Origin: Onthophagus taurus
Taxonomy: Eukaryota; Arthropoda; Insecta; Coleoptera; Scarabaeidae
Direction of reading: 5' to 3'
NCBI RefSeq assembly: GCF_036711975.1
Contig: NC_091968.1
Location: 15,996,001 to 16,060,000 of the forward strand
DNA: 64,000 nucleotides
Both the position numbers and the translations under genes were made by a program. A model generated the notes under the pieces. It worked only from the letters and a program-made list of their open reading frames with translations, had not been told where the DNA came from and ran no database searches. Below, piece by piece: positions 1 through 12,175 of the stretch (within the stretch, counting starts at the first letter, position 1; each line of letters starts with the position of its first letter).

Positions 1-1
1 G

Positions 2-85
2 GGAAATTCATTAATAACTGATTTACCTCCTGTCATCATCCAACTAGCGGAAGACTCAGATTCTTCCAGTAATTCTGATTTTTAA
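2..85 (+). CDS. C-terminal tail of an unidentified protein, cut by window edge
   Basis: An open frame enters from the left edge and ends at TAA 83-85. Its last residues form a Ser/Asp-rich acidic tail (AEDSDSSSNSDF). Such tails are common at the ends of insect proteins and of several transposases. Nothing else is visible, so the family cannot be told and the frame may be chance. Confidence 0.2.
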   Translation, partial: GNSLITDLPPVIIQLAEDSDSSSNSDF

Positions 86-1007
86 ACAATATTCAAATTT
101 TAATTATAGCACTTAATTATGTTATCTTAATATATTGCTCACGAGTTTTAATTTCAAAACGTAGATATTAGCCAAGTGACGAGAGATTAATGGCTTCGTC
201 TTTAAAGTGACAATTAGTGACAACTTCGTTTAGAATATACACAACCTTACTTATTATTTACTGGAAAATATTATAAAGCGTGGTCATAGAACATGGTATC
301 TAGTGTGGTACAGACCGTTTTTTTATAAAAATTTGGCAATGACAATTGATTTAAATAAAAAACAAATTTTACTTAGTATTATTTATCTTGAAAACGAGTG
401 AGTGGTCGTAGACCATTTTATAAGCAGAATATTTTTTATGTATTTTTTTCCGTAGATTCTAATTTTGAGGTTAAAATAGTGAAAAGATCAAAACAAAAAA
501 AATATGGGAAATTGCGCCCCCTATCCCTTATTCCGCTATTTCCCTATTTCCGCAATTGCACATTCCTTCTAATTTTTCATTCGATTATCGTATTCGCCCC
601 GTAAAAATAGCTAAATATGCCAAATTTCGTGTGTTTCTAACCCTAGTAGTTTTTGAAATAATGAGAAATAACCACATATTGAACGCCTTCTTCAAAGTGC
701 TCTACCTCCCTTAGGTAGCATTTTAGGACACACCTTTATATGAACTTTTCTTCATGATTTTTTATGTAGAATTACCCCTTCAAATATATGAACGCAATTT
801 CTGGACACGCTGTATAAGATTGGTACAAGGGATAGCATATTGGACAAATTATACTGCAGGTGAATACTCATACATACAAGGCCAGCCATACACAGGTAAC
901 ATTAAGTCTGCTATAAGCAATGACTGCATGGCGAACCTCGGATATACTACTCCAGTCGCCCGTGTATGATCGGCTTAAGTAGACGTAAATATGTATGGCC
1001 GTGAGTT
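86..1007. other. AT-rich stretch with no recognised gene
   Basis: Short open frames occur at 398-604 and 754-969 but show no domain, repeat or splice context that I can recognise. I see no terminal repeats either. This may be decayed upstream sequence of the KRBA2-like fragment that follows. Confidence 0.4.
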
Positions 1008-1049
1008 GTGAAAAATGCGTTTATTTTTATGATTTTCTTCTTTTTCTTT

Positions 1050-1280
1050 AATAGGTCAGAATTTGATGGCTGTAGCGAAAAATTCATCCGTCGTGATGAA
1101 GTGCCAAACGTTACAATTACTTTAAGAACTGCTGCCAGGAAAGCTTCTATAGGAACAGGGCAAGGTTATGCAAGATGTGTTTGTTTTAAAGGTTGTACCA
1201 ATAATAAATGTTTATGTAAGAAAAAAGGACTATTATATAATTCTAAGTGCCATAATAGTTTAAGTTGCGCAAATAAATAG
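1050..1280 (+). pseudogene. C-terminal fragment of a KRBA2-like / Ginger transposon protein
   Basis: The frame ending at TAG 1278-1280 holds a cysteine-rich tail: ARCVCFKGC, then NNKCLCKKKG, then NSKCHNSLSC. This C-x-C / KCxCxK / KCH spacing is the C-terminal signature I associate with insect 'KRAB-A domain-containing protein 2-like' proteins, which descend from Ginger-type DNA transposons with a retroviral-like integrase. The preceding residues (VPNVTITLRTAA and GTGQGY) also fit that family. No integrase core lies upstream in this frame, so it is a 3' fragment. A separate KRBA2-like integrase on the other strand at 27.7-29.2 kb may come from a related element. Confidence 0.55.
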
Positions 1281-1454
1281 TTTAGTTTAGATGCCTGCAT
1301 ACAAAAAAAACATTAAAAAAACAGATGGTTTTTCTTCCTTTCCTGTTGCTCACACCAGTCTATCTCTCACCTACTAATGCTTCTGCTCTCCCCCTCTCGT
1401 CTCCTCTGACCAAAAAAGAGTTTTGCCTAGCAATTACTGATGAATATACTTTTG

Positions 1455-1610
1455 ACTAACGTTCTCAGTCAAAACCCTTTTTGACCGGTATTTTTCAGAT
1501 AAAAATAGTATTGTCAGTCAAAACGTATTTTAATCGTAGACTGCTGTCAAAACTAGTTATAACTGAATTTTGTGGTCTAGTTTTGACCGAAAACGCGTTT
1601 TAACTGTCAC
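1455..1610. repeat. Cluster of GTCAAAAC / GTTTTGAC imperfect palindromes
   Basis: At least four short units of the form (A/C)GTCAAAAC followed by a TTTTGAC or TTTTAAC partner lie within about 150 bp, just downstream of the KRBA2-like tail. They could be terminal or subterminal binding sites of that transposon. No clean terminal repeat partner was found in the window. Confidence 0.4.
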
Positions 1611-1639
1611 ATATACATATATTAAGTTTGATAATAAAG

Positions 1640-3060
1640 TTTATTGGAACTTAAAGCAAGATTTTGTTGTTAACCAGCGCCTACCAGTTAAAAATTAATA
1701 ATCTGTATTCGTTAAAAACATTGTAACTCATAGCTATTTCCGATATTACCAATATAATAGATATATCAAATTACCCCTAGAAAGTAGATCCTGTTTATCT
1801 ACATCTGTATTCCAACTATATTTTTTATTACTTTACCAACTGCAACTTTATCGTAGTTTTAATAATTATGGCTATTTAGATTTTGGATTCGTCCCACTAT
1901 GGGGCACCAATACAACGTCGTGTCACTGAGCGCAGATGAAAATGTAACGTAAAGGGGAATGTGATACTGCTTTGGACTATAAAATTTTCTCGGAAGAAGA
2001 AAAAGACTCAAGCATGATATTCCTAACATTCAAAACATTGGGTTTAATAAGTTCAATTGAACATGATAATCCATACGCCACTGTAGAAAATGTAAAACTC
2101 ATATTATTAATATTTGGGATCTTGGTTTTAATAATTTTATAATTAAGGCTTATAGAAATGTTTGAATGACTTAGAATAAATAGTGACAAAGAGACCTGGA
2201 CAAAATAATTGTGTACACAGGTAGATAATAGTCCAGTACACACAAAAATAAGCAAACTTATAAGGAAGGCACTTTGGGAATTTTAACAAAATAAACTGCC
2301 AAAAAAGCAGATCCCAAAACGTACAGGTTGCACATACACATGCGTTTCACAAAGAATTATTCAAGTTCTCTCAAGCAATTATTCTTGGTAGAACGCTTGC
2401 GTACTAATCCATAGCACAGCCACAAAAGACTGATTCCTAACTACATATCACGAATATGAAATCTTTGAGATATCTCAGCAGCTTATTGTAGAAATAATAC
2501 ACAAATTTATGTACATTGTTGGTCTGATAATATTATCAATATCATCATCAATTCAGCATTAACATCTCATCCGAATTTTTTTGAAATTAATTTGATAGAT
2601 CTACTGAAGAAAGTTCCATTGAATATCAGACAAAATATTCTGGTCATTTTAGTTACATAATGATTAACCATATTAAATCCGTGCAATTCGCACACAAGCT
2701 GCAACAAAAAGAAAAACATGTAATAAAGGGGTTACGAATTTCATCCCCTTACAGGGCGCTAGGGAAGCTTAAGGTATACTTGAAAATAAGGTCTTAACCA
2801 GACTAATTTTAAAATTCTACGGTTTACTTATAGCCGATATAAAAAATAAAATGTAAATTTTTGACGGCTCATAGTTCAAAAACAAAAGAAAATTGCGACC
2901 CTATGTTTATATAAAAAAACTTGTGTTATTTTGGCAAGTACTACGTCCTAGTAAAGTTTCCCTATTAAAATCTGGATCAGCCTGTATATCTCGATAAATA
3001 TCGACTTTATAAAAAAACTTTTTCTATAAAAATTGTTTAACATTTTATTTTCCATAATAA
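1640..3060. other. AT-rich stretch with no recognised gene
   Basis: I see no protein family, terminal repeat or tandem array. A short sequence near 3005-3060 is matched in inverted orientation near 5515-5580, outside the arms of the mariner-type relic, so both may be older flanking repeats. Confidence 0.35.
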
Positions 3061-3064
3061 TCCT

Positions 3065-5125
3065 TTTCAAGCTTTTCAGCGGCTGTATCTCAACAACGGT
3101 AAGGCCTAGAGGTTTGGGAAAAAAATCCTTATAAGCAAAGTGGGCAAGAGAAAAAGCTGGAAATTATTTTGAAGTTCGTAATTCGACCGCTAGGGGGCGC
3201 AACTACCATTGAGAAACATAAAATTCCCGCTATCTCAGAAAGTTAGACGATGAGCTATAACGTTGACAACATCATTTAGTAGCTTGGATAATACCGCATC
3301 GCTTTTGTTTTGCGATATTTCTCATATCTGTCATAATAAGGGAGGGGGAGGCCAATACGTTTTCAAATGTTTACATGTTAATATCTCCTGGACCATTCAA
3401 CCGATTTGAATATTTTTGGTCTTGTTTGAAAGAGCATTTCATGCTCTTTTAAAAGATATTTTCAGTAAGACCGCTTGGTTTAAAACAAATAAGCTAGAGG
3501 GCGTTATCTGCAGCGGTTACATATTTTTGTGATTTTTGAAAAAAAGTTAAATGGAACGGTACTATTTACTTCACAGACCGTTAATCACCATAAAATTTGC
3601 TAAATATTAGTGAAAACCGCATCTCGATATCTCCATCCATTCTCGAATTAGCGTGTTGAAAAGCCAACGGATCAATGAAACATCAACAATGATAATAAAA
3701 CAAAATAAACTAAAACACTTAGAATAACTTAAATTTTTGGCAAAAATAACTCACTAATGTGCGAAATGCCTTCCATAAACCTCGATGCATTTATTTAATC
3801 TAGTTTCGACGAAAAAAAAACGCTGCTTAAGTCTCGGCCCTGGACACGTTTCTACTGGTATTTAGTGTTTTGTCATATTTTCCCGGGTTATTGGTGTTTG
3901 TTGAAAAGTCAGGTCGTTTAGTCTACGAAATAGATAAAGGGGTGAAAGCAATGTGGGTTTTGCTCGAACCAAGAATGCATATTATGCAAGTTTATATCAG
4001 CTTGTGGACAGATGCTTCATGCATCCATAGCATTTGTGATAAAAGGTTTGGATTTGCCCAAATCATATTTAAAAGTCAATGGTAATAGTTCAGTCTGTTA
4101 TCATAATCGGTATCTGTTCAGGCCTGATGTAAAACAACGTGGTGGAGATATTATTTTCTTGAGAACTCTTGTCGACAATTGTTTTCGGAGTTCCCAGATT
4201 ATGTGGGATCACATTGCGCACCAATGTGATTTACGAATTCATAGAGATGTCAAAATGGGCAACACGTTGCCTGTTTTCCGTAATCGCTAAGTCAATCTTA
4301 AACACACTTCTAGAGAAAAATGTCTTTCTTTGTCGTAATTGCATTGCACATTTTTGCCATACAGTTGCATCGTATTCGAAACATTGAAAATAAATCATCA
4401 TACGCTTCTGCTTTAGTAAATGACATGTTTACAGTTACCATGGTTATGTGATTTGTTTTTCTCAATGAGGTAACTGGATCCGATTGATGGCACTCGAGTT
4501 TTTAACATTTTCTTCTATAACTCGAGAACGGGTGGCGATATCGAGATGCGGTTTTCACTAAAATTTAGCAAATTTTAAGGTGACTAAGGGTCTGTAAAGT
4601 AAATAGTATCGTTCCATTTAACTTTTCTTCAAAAATCACAAAAATATGTAATCGCTGCAGATAACGTCCTCTAGCTGATTTGTTTTAAAGCAGACGGTCT
4701 TACTGAACATATCTGTAAAAAGAGCATAAAATGCTCTTTCAAACAACACCGAAAATATTCAAATCGGTTGAATGGTCTAGGAGATATTAAAATGTAAACA
4801 TATGAAAACGCATTGGCTTCAACCTCCCTTATGAAAGATATGAGAAATATCGCAAAACAAAAGCGATGCGGTATTATCCAAGCTATTAAATGATGTTGTC
4901 AAAGTTATAGCTCATCGTCTAAGTTTCTGAGATAGCGAGAACTTTATGTTTCTCAATGGCAGTTACGCCCCCTAGCGGTCGAATTACGAACTTCAAAATA
5001 ATTTCCAGCTCTTTCTCTTGGTCACTTTGCTTATAAGGATTTTTTTTCCAAACCTCTAGGCCTTATTACCGTTCTAGAGATACAGCCGCTCCGTACGCTT
5101 AACGGGACACGCTGTATATTGTGAT
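3065..5125 (-). mobile_element. Decayed mariner-type element with ~0.58-kb inverted terminal repeats
   Basis: The left arm (about 3070-3655) is matched in reverse complement by the right arm (about 4505-5100) over nearly 0.6 kb. Shared landmarks include the AGAGCATGAAATGCTCT-like hairpin, AAAGCGATGCGGTATTATCC and CCTCTAGGCC. The minus strand between the arms holds remains of a transposase: a start resembling MSFTKAEAYDDL near 4420, an RLRKTGNV-like helix-turn-helix end near 4290, and CIEVYGRHFAH near 3760. These match the ends of insect mariner-type transposases with a DUF4817-like N-terminus, and the same family is seen at 26.4-27.6 kb. The catalytic middle is deleted. The left outer terminus looks truncated; the right ends near a CTGTATA motif. 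Confidence 0.6.
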
Positions 5126-5584
5126 ATATGCCTTGCAGTTAATGGGAAACATTATGATCACTTATTGTAATGAAATCCATTTTATTGCTAATTTCGTTTT
5201 GTCTTTAAAGTTTAATAAGAGACATACACTAATTTTTACATGACTTGCTTTATTTTCTATGTAGATTTAAGGTTCGGTAATAATTCGAGATACTTAACCA
5301 TCTCGGATATCTTATTGGTGCAATTAACTTAATAAACGGTTACATTTTTATATTTTTTTGAACAAAAATTTTAATATAAGGGTACCAAGATTTTACGTCA
5401 TCCAAACGAGAAAAAAAATCTATCAAATGAGCTTAATGGAAGGGTACATTGCTAATTAAAGAAATTTAAGTGTTATTCGATACTCATTTGATTTCTGAAA
5501 TAAAAACAAGTGAATGCTGTCTTATTATGGAAAATAAAATGTTAAGCAACTTTTTTTTATATGAAGTTTTTTTATAAACCCATA

Positions 5585-7610
5585 CACAGAATGTCCCGAA
5601 ACTCAACGTCAAGCGGGCACAGGGTGAGAGGCCAACCCATACCTGTTCTGGTAAAAATAAGAAAAAAATTCCATGTCTCTTAGCTAAGTGGTAATAGACA
5701 TATTTTTGAAAATGTTAAAAATCGTTCCCGTACATCATATCTTCAGGTACTACATTCAGAAATGTACGCAATTTAATAGTGATTTTTTAATAATGTATTC
5801 CTTATGAACCATGCTACTATAAAAGTCACAAATCAAACAACAAAAGTCGTTAGTTTTGCAAACAAAATATTAGTTTGATTGAGTGAAGGTTGAAAGAATT
5901 TATTGCTTTGTTCGTTGGATCTTCCCTACTCTGCACAACATGGCACTAGTATGACGTCATAGTGCAATTAGGTGTAAGTGCAAGGTTATGTCAACTGAGT
6001 GCAGGTTAGAAAAGTGTAAAGCGTTCCATCTTCATCTCCATCTTCATTTTTTACAAAACACGCTTCCAAATATTCCGCCATTTTAGTTACACTGAATTAC
6101 ACTGCACCTATTGAACTTAATCGAAAGCAGGTGCAACAACATCTGCACAAACTTGCACCGGCTACACGAAATTACACTGCGCATGACCCAACGAACAGTA
6201 TGAGTGCAACTGCACTAAACTACACTATCCCCAACGAACACACAACATCTGCACTAAACTGCTTAGTGCAAGCAGTGCAGTCCTAACGAACAAAGCATAT
6301 ATATGTCTATTAAGTTTGACACACGATTTCAAAAAAATGAGTAGTACCCTTGGAAAGTTATTTTAAAAGATGGCCTGTTTAGTCGAGATTGAAAAATGGT
6401 ATAACACTTGTCATTTTTCTTTTCCCAAAAAATATTATTGCTTGTTTTTCTGCAAAAAGTGCGTTATTTAAAAAATATATAGTTCCGTATGTTATTTGTG
6501 TTTCCTCCAAAATAATTTAACAAGTTTGTTAGAAGATGTGCCACTCAATATCTACAGAGAAATGTGGTTTCAATGAGATGGTTGCCCAACTCATTATGCT
6601 TGTTATGTGCGGGACTGAATACAGAATATCTTTAAAGATGGATTTGGCGTCTTGGTTCGATTAAGTGGCCTCCTCATTCTCTGTCCTTAAATCCCCTACA
6701 TTTTTTTATTAGGATTTTATAAAAGAAATAGTGTATTAAAAACCGATTGAAAATCTTGCCGAACTGCGCCACAATATTTATACAGCAGCAGAAGAAATAA
6801 ATGCAAAGAAATTTGCACAACTAGTAAAAAGATGTTTTCTGCGACGATGCAGAAATGCTTGTCATGACTTGTATTAGTGCCGACAATTTGAGCATTTGCT
6901 TTAGTTTTAAGAAAATAATGCAATAAAATCAATAATTAATTAATAATTCCTTTTGTGTAATTTTGTCTTTAGGTTAATCTTATTCGAACAGTCCTTTTGC
7001 AAAACATAAGGGCAACCATCTTGTTGAAATCACATTTTGTAGTTCGTAGATATTGAGTGGTACATCTTCTAACAAAGTTAAGAGGAAATAAAGAGTAAAT
7101 ACTAATAGTATCTGAAAGTATGATTTTTTTAAATAACGCGTTTTTTTGCAGCAAAGCAGGCAATATTATTTATGAAACGAAAAATGGCAAGTGTTGTACC
7201 ATTTTGGAAACTTGACTAAACAGGCCAACTTTTAAAACTACTTGCCAAGGGTGCTGTACTACTATTTCTTTTAGAAATCGAGTGTCAGCCAAACCGAATA
7301 TGTAGACAAAAACTCTTTTAACTTTAACTCGATCAAGCTAATTTTTTTTTTTTTTGAAAACTAACGACTTTTGTTGCTTGATTTGTTACATCTATTGTAG
7401 CATGGTTCATAAGGAATACATTATTAAAAAATCACTATTAAATTGCAAACATTTCTGACTGTATCACCTAAAGATATGATGTACGTGAACGATTTTTAAC
7501 ATTTTCAAAAATATGTCTATTACCACTTAACTAAGAGACATGGAATTTTTTTCTTATTTTTACCAGAACAGGTATGGGTTGGCATACAAAAAAGCTTTAT
7601 TTCTGTATGA
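5585..7610 (+). mobile_element. Second decayed mariner-type element, nearly a complete palindrome
   Basis: Sequence from about 5630 to 6600 reappears inverted from about 7590 back to 7000, apart from an insert at about 5904-6297. The arms include coding sequence: both contain a piece around GAAGATGTRCCACTCAATAT and its downstream codons. Plus-strand text from 6560 to 6900 retains a worn mariner C-terminus (FQ-DGCPTH, a WPPRSP-like stretch and a closing helix with many stops). The loop is only about 0.4 kb. It is non-functional. Confidence 0.55.
5904..6297. mobile_element. ~0.39-kb MITE inserted in an inverted-repeat arm
   Basis: It interrupts the homology between the arms of the surrounding palindrome, which fixes its limits. 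Its ends are inverted: TGCTTTGTTCGTT on the left and AACGAACAAAGCA on the right, with TAT on both sides as a possible target duplication. It is non-coding and contains many copies of TGCACT/AGTGCA, for example around 5945-6000, 6110-6180 and 6200-6280. Superfamily is not determined. Confidence 0.6.
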
Positions 7611-8800
7611 CTTTTTGACTAACCTGTATACCACACTTATTTATTGCAACTTGTAATTTAAACTTATTGGTGTTCCATTCAATTCTACAACGTTATTCAT
7701 AATTGTTATAGATTATTTTATTCAAAAACAAGACTGGTCACTGCAAAAACTTTTAAATAAAAAAAAAATGGTATAATTATGTCAAAAACCCGAATAATAG
7801 TAAACATCTTCGGACTTTGGTCAGCCTAATTAAAAAAGGAGGTTCATTAATTTATTAAGAAAAGTAGGTATTCACCTTTTTTATGAAATTCCTGGAGGAA
7901 TTGCAGATTGTATTTTATTCTTTGTTTCTAGATTTGAATCTATTAATGTTTCGCCAAACTCCAATCTTCCTCCCATAATATAACAATTAACATAGTATCC
8001 AACAAAAGATAGCTCAAAAATAAAGACCAACAAAAGGTATCCAGAACTAAGGATGCCCCAAATGGAAGATACACGAAACGGAAGGTACCTCAAACCAAAG
8101 ACCTAAAAATAATAGAAAAAGACATAAAAATTAGGAAATTATACAAGAGGGGAAAAATGTTAATTATTATTATGTTGAATTAATTGTAGTAATTTGAATT
8201 TTCTTATAGTCGACATTTTTCTATATCTACTTTTGGGATAAATGACGCTTTTGCTTGAGGAGAAGTGAATCATTAGGATTTATTTTTATTTAAAATACAA
8301 TAAAAAACCTACCTCAGTTGTTTGAGGCCTACCACGTGTGTAACGTAAAATGACTCACAGATATGATATATATCCGTATCAAGCACATGCACTATTTCTT
8401 AAATAATTAGTCGCAATGATTATCCCGATAAATTCGGATAAGTTAAATGGAACACCAAAATTTCCAAAATGTCGGTCTAAATTCGCTTAACAAAACGACT
8501 TCACGCGTACGTCAACGTCGTCGTGTCTCACCAACATAAACTTTATATTTTTCATAAGCGCAGGTCAGTTTTTACTACCTGCGCTTCTCAATTTTAAAGT
8601 TGAAAAAAACTTAAATGATAATTAAATCAAAAGTTAAAAAAAAAGAAGTCTCTTACGTTTTGGTTAAAAAAATTAACTTTGTTAAATTGAACTAATAATA
8701 ATAATCATCAATAAAGAAAGAAATTAACAAAATAAAGAATAAAAAGGTGACATCTACAGATTAGAGGGTAAAGTAAAAGCAAAGAGAGGACCTATAACGA
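7611..8800. other. AT-rich stretch with no recognised gene
   Basis: No recognisable coding domain. A perfect 10-bp stem (AAGCGCAGGT/ACCTGCGCTT, 8556-8586, 11-nt loop) stands out but has no context that gives it a role. Confidence 0.35.
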
Positions 8801-8807
8801 AATATAC

Positions 8808-9125
8808 AGTGTGTCCGTAAAGTAACGGGTATAGGCGATAAAATCATAATAAACGGTTTATGGAAAATCCCTGAAACGGGTATAAAGATTTAAATTTTTT
8901 GCAATTTTGTGGTGTAGATTTCAAAATTTTTTTTAAATGGCAATCCCCAATTTTTATTGCGGAATATGAAAGAGGATTTTTTTCTGAATCTAGTACAGTC
9001 AATATTAATATTGGTTACATAAGAAAATTTTCAAGAAAAATTACTTTAAAGTTTAATTACTTCAAATTTGTATAATGATAAAAATAGCAGTAGCCATGAA
9101 TAACTGTGGTAACCAATTATTCTAA
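8808..9125 (+). repeat. Mariner-like terminus, ~300-bp dispersed repeat (copy 1)
   Basis: It starts TACAGTGTGTCCGTAAAGTAACGG and runs for about 300 bp that are matched in the same orientation at 39205-39520. Shared landmarks are AAACGGTTTATGG, GGAATATGAAAGAGGA and AATAGCAGTAGCCATG. CAGTG...GTAACGG starts resemble Tc1/mariner-type termini. Only one end is present here. Confidence 0.5.
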
Positions 9126-9214
9126 ACAATTCCCTGAGTGTCCAAAACTGATTTAGTAAGTAGTTGATAAAATAAAAACCCAATACATTCGCACAATTCT
9201 GAACAACCATTACA

Positions 9215-10713
9215 AAAAACTTAATTTACTTAACCTTAAGCTTTACAATTGTTACCAATTACTTAATCTTCACCTCCATTACATTGAAGTCGAAGAAATA
9301 ATTAGAGAAGCTAAATTGCATGATAGGATAATTTTAAATGAAATACGAAAGAAAAAACTACAAAAGTTGAGAAACGAGAAGGAGATCAAAGGGAACCAAA
9401 TGCAGAAGCAGGAAACAGTTCATAAATTTTACCCAAAACTAACGAACACCACTTCCATAATCTTTACCGAGAAAGAAGCAGACATACTGAAGAAAGGACT
9501 GAAATATGCCCCTAAGACTGAGACTGATCTCCCTCTGTTGGCGATGGAGGTTCAAGCAGCTATTAGAGGACATGAGAGGGAGAACTTAATCACGAAGGAG
9601 ATCCAGCAAATTCTCATTAAAGAAGAAAGAAACCGGGAACAAATAAAGGAAACAGAGAAGAACTTAGGGTGATAAAGAGTATTAAGCGAAAGATCAAAGA
9701 AAATAACCTAATTATGACCCCAGCAGATAAGAATGCAGGAACAATTATCTTGAGTAAGGAACATTATATTAAAAAAACCGAAGATTTCCTGAATGACAAC
9801 GACTTCAAAACCATAAATAAAAACCCAACAAATAATTTCCACAAAAAGACCAAACAGATTATCAAGGAAAATAACATGATTTTAGAAGAGATCCTGGGCA
9901 ATGTTAGAAATTTATTACCCATGAATCCACAAATTCCTAAACTCTATGCCCTCCCAAAGATTCATAAAACTAACATGTCTGTTCGACCCATTATAAGTTC
10001 CATTCAATCCAGCACATACAGACTTTCCGAATTACTACAAGGATTTGTTAGAAATACTATCAATTTTAAACCAAAACATATAATCACAAACCGTAATCAA
10101 ATACCAACTTTGATTAACAAAATAAAACTACTTGATAAGTTCAAAATGATTTCATTTGATGTCAGTAATTTGTACACCAATATACCCATAGCCGAAACTT
10201 TGAATATATTGAAAGAGAATATTAAGACCGAACTTAGAGACGAAAACAAGACTAATTCCATTTGTAACATCTTTAAGCATTGCTTAGAACAGAACTTTTG
10301 TACATTCAACAATAAATTCTACCAATATGCTGATGGTTTGCCAATGGGTTCCCCACTCAGTGGAATAATGGCCGACTTATTTATGGACAACCTAGAAAAT
10401 AAACTTATTATGAATGACATTAACCCATACAAGAATGAAATTATTACCTAGATTAGATATGTGGATGACATATTGGTTTTCGTCAAGGATGAACAAATAA
10501 TTGATAATCTCCATGAATACATAAACGAATTACATCCAAAAATACATTTCACTTTAGAAACAGAAATAGAAAATAGAATAAACTTTCTTGATTTCACAAT
10601 TCAACGTTTGGGCAACGAAATAAAGTACACAATATTTAGAAAACCTACACAGACCAATGCTATTATCCCTGTCGACTCCTACCATGACAGCACCCATAAG
10701 ATGGCAGCCCTCA
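9215..10713 (+). pseudogene. Penelope-like element reverse transcriptase (broken)
   Basis: Encodes the N-terminal region and reverse transcriptase of a Penelope-like retroelement. Markers in order: MTPADKNAGTIIL (about 9715), PKLYALPKIHKT (about 9936), a VRPIISS block (about 9980), SFDVSNLYTNIP (first catalytic Asp, about 10155), GLPMGSPLSGIMADLF (about 10336) and RYVDDIL with the catalytic YVDD (about 10455). There are two breaks: a one-base frameshift near 9665 and an in-frame TAG at 10450-10452 just before RYVDD, where the family often has a Trp. The open frame extends upstream of 9316 without a clear Met. The GIY-YIG endonuclease end is missing; at about 10713 the sequence switches to an unrelated LINE tail. 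Confidence 0.85.
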
Positions 10714-11178
10714 GAGCTACAGGTGCTTATCGATGAAACAGAGAGCTGGTACCGAAAATTGCGCATTCAAATCAACTCCCCAAAATCGCAATTCTTCATC
10801 CCTTTCCTCTCAGTCCACTCCCCTTCTCCTATAATCACAGTCCAATCAACCTGTAAATACCTAGGCATGACACTCGACAGAACCCTAAAATTCTCCGCCC
10901 ACGCCATCAAATCCATATACAGACCAATTATAGAATATGGATCTATACTTCTAAACGACGCGCTTAGAACATCAAGACGCCATTTAGAAGTAGCAGAAAG
11001 ATCGGCATTGAGGTCCATAACACGAATAAGGAACCCCCAAAATCCTCTTTTCAACCCTAGCAATGATCTCCTTTATAACCTCACTAATATCCCCCCATTA
11101 ACTTCCCTATCAAATTTCCCTAAAACTACCCTCAATTTCCCTACCAATCTTCTAAACCATTATCCTCATTATCCCTAG
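10713..11178 (+). pseudogene. Jockey-like LINE reverse transcriptase, C-terminal fragment
   Basis: From about 10713 the frame LQVLIDETESWYRKLRIQIN, then STCKYLGMTLDRTLKFSAH, then YRPIIEYGS and LEVAERSALRSITRIRNP matches the thumb and C-terminal region of insect Jockey-type non-LTR reverse transcriptases. It ends at TAG 11176-11178 with the 3' untranslated part following. The 5' part of the LINE is absent. The join to the Penelope frame is abrupt and happens to keep a short open frame, which I read as accidental. Confidence 0.65.
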
Positions 11179-12170
11179 AGTAAACCACCCATCTGACCGC
11201 CCACCACTCCTTCAAAAACTGTTGGTGAACAGAGAAGACTGAAGCTGCCGCTAACTAGAACTTGCATGGGTAGAAAGACTCTGATCTATAGCCCTATTTT
11301 TGGCTAAGTTTTAATTTATAACTTTTTTTTTGTGTTTATATACTCCTTTTTTTTAAATTTATTTGTATTTTTTGCATCCAAAACTAAAATTTGTTTTCTC
11401 TGCCTCCATTTTTAATATGTATTAGTTGATAATAAACGAATCCAAAAACAATAAATTAAAAATCAACAAAAAATAAACAAAAAACGACAACACTAACAGG
11501 AATAATAATAAAAAGTACATAAAATAACAAGACAAGTAATAAAAAATACTAAAGGAAATGTTCAAAAACTTAAATTTCTTTTTTTTTGTTATTATTGAAA
11601 TGGGAACCCAACATTTTTGCATTTAACACGAAAACGGTGATTTTTATCAATATTATCTGAGAGTGATAAAAGTTTCTAAATTAAATTTACTATTAGAAAC
11701 TGCAAAAATAAATGTAGGGTTAGGATCAAATAAAAAGTTTTGAGCAAACAAATTTTAGAAACAGCATGTATAACATTGTTTCCGAGGACCGATCCAATTC
11801 ATAAATTGCCTAACGATTTTACGTGACATTATTATACTGTACCAAAGTTCAGCGCTTTACTATAAATAATGTTGAAGATATTTAGAAAAATGTGTTATAA
11901 TTTCTTAACTTTGGTTGTATCTTTGAAATTTGAGGACTTTACTAATTTCTTTTTACATGAATCGTTATCATTTTCATTCTAGTATATGTGGTTAAATTTG
12001 TTCCCCGAGTCACTGAAACACCCTGTATAAACCGTAATTTAATTTTCAAAACTACGGTCATAGCGATTTTACAAACTTTCTACTTTTTTGACAATTTCAA
12101 ATTTAACTCTAACTTTAGCAGCCTTTCTCCAAACAATTTTTTCTTGAAAATTTTATAAACAGGCGTCCTA
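11179..12170. other. AT-rich, mostly unassigned; LINE 3' region then unknown
   Basis: The first 150 bp are probably the 3' untranslated region of the LINE fragment. The rest is AT-rich and non-coding. A CCCTGTATA motif near 12022 resembles a mariner-type terminus but no partner was found. Confidence 0.3.
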
Positions 12171-12175
12171 TATAT

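Noticed and set aside
754..969. 71-codon frame before the KRBA2-like tail
   Set aside because: Does not resemble the expected upstream KRBA2 sequence and ends in a stop 80 bp before that frame.
1430..1470. CTGATGA core hinting at a hammerhead ribozyme, often found in Penelope-like elements
   Set aside because: No GAAA partner or stems at the required spacing; other CTGATGA sites in the window also fail.
10657..10766. Open frame bridging the Penelope and LINE sequences as a fusion protein
   Set aside because: The Penelope part there is out of frame with the LINE part, so the bridge is accidental.
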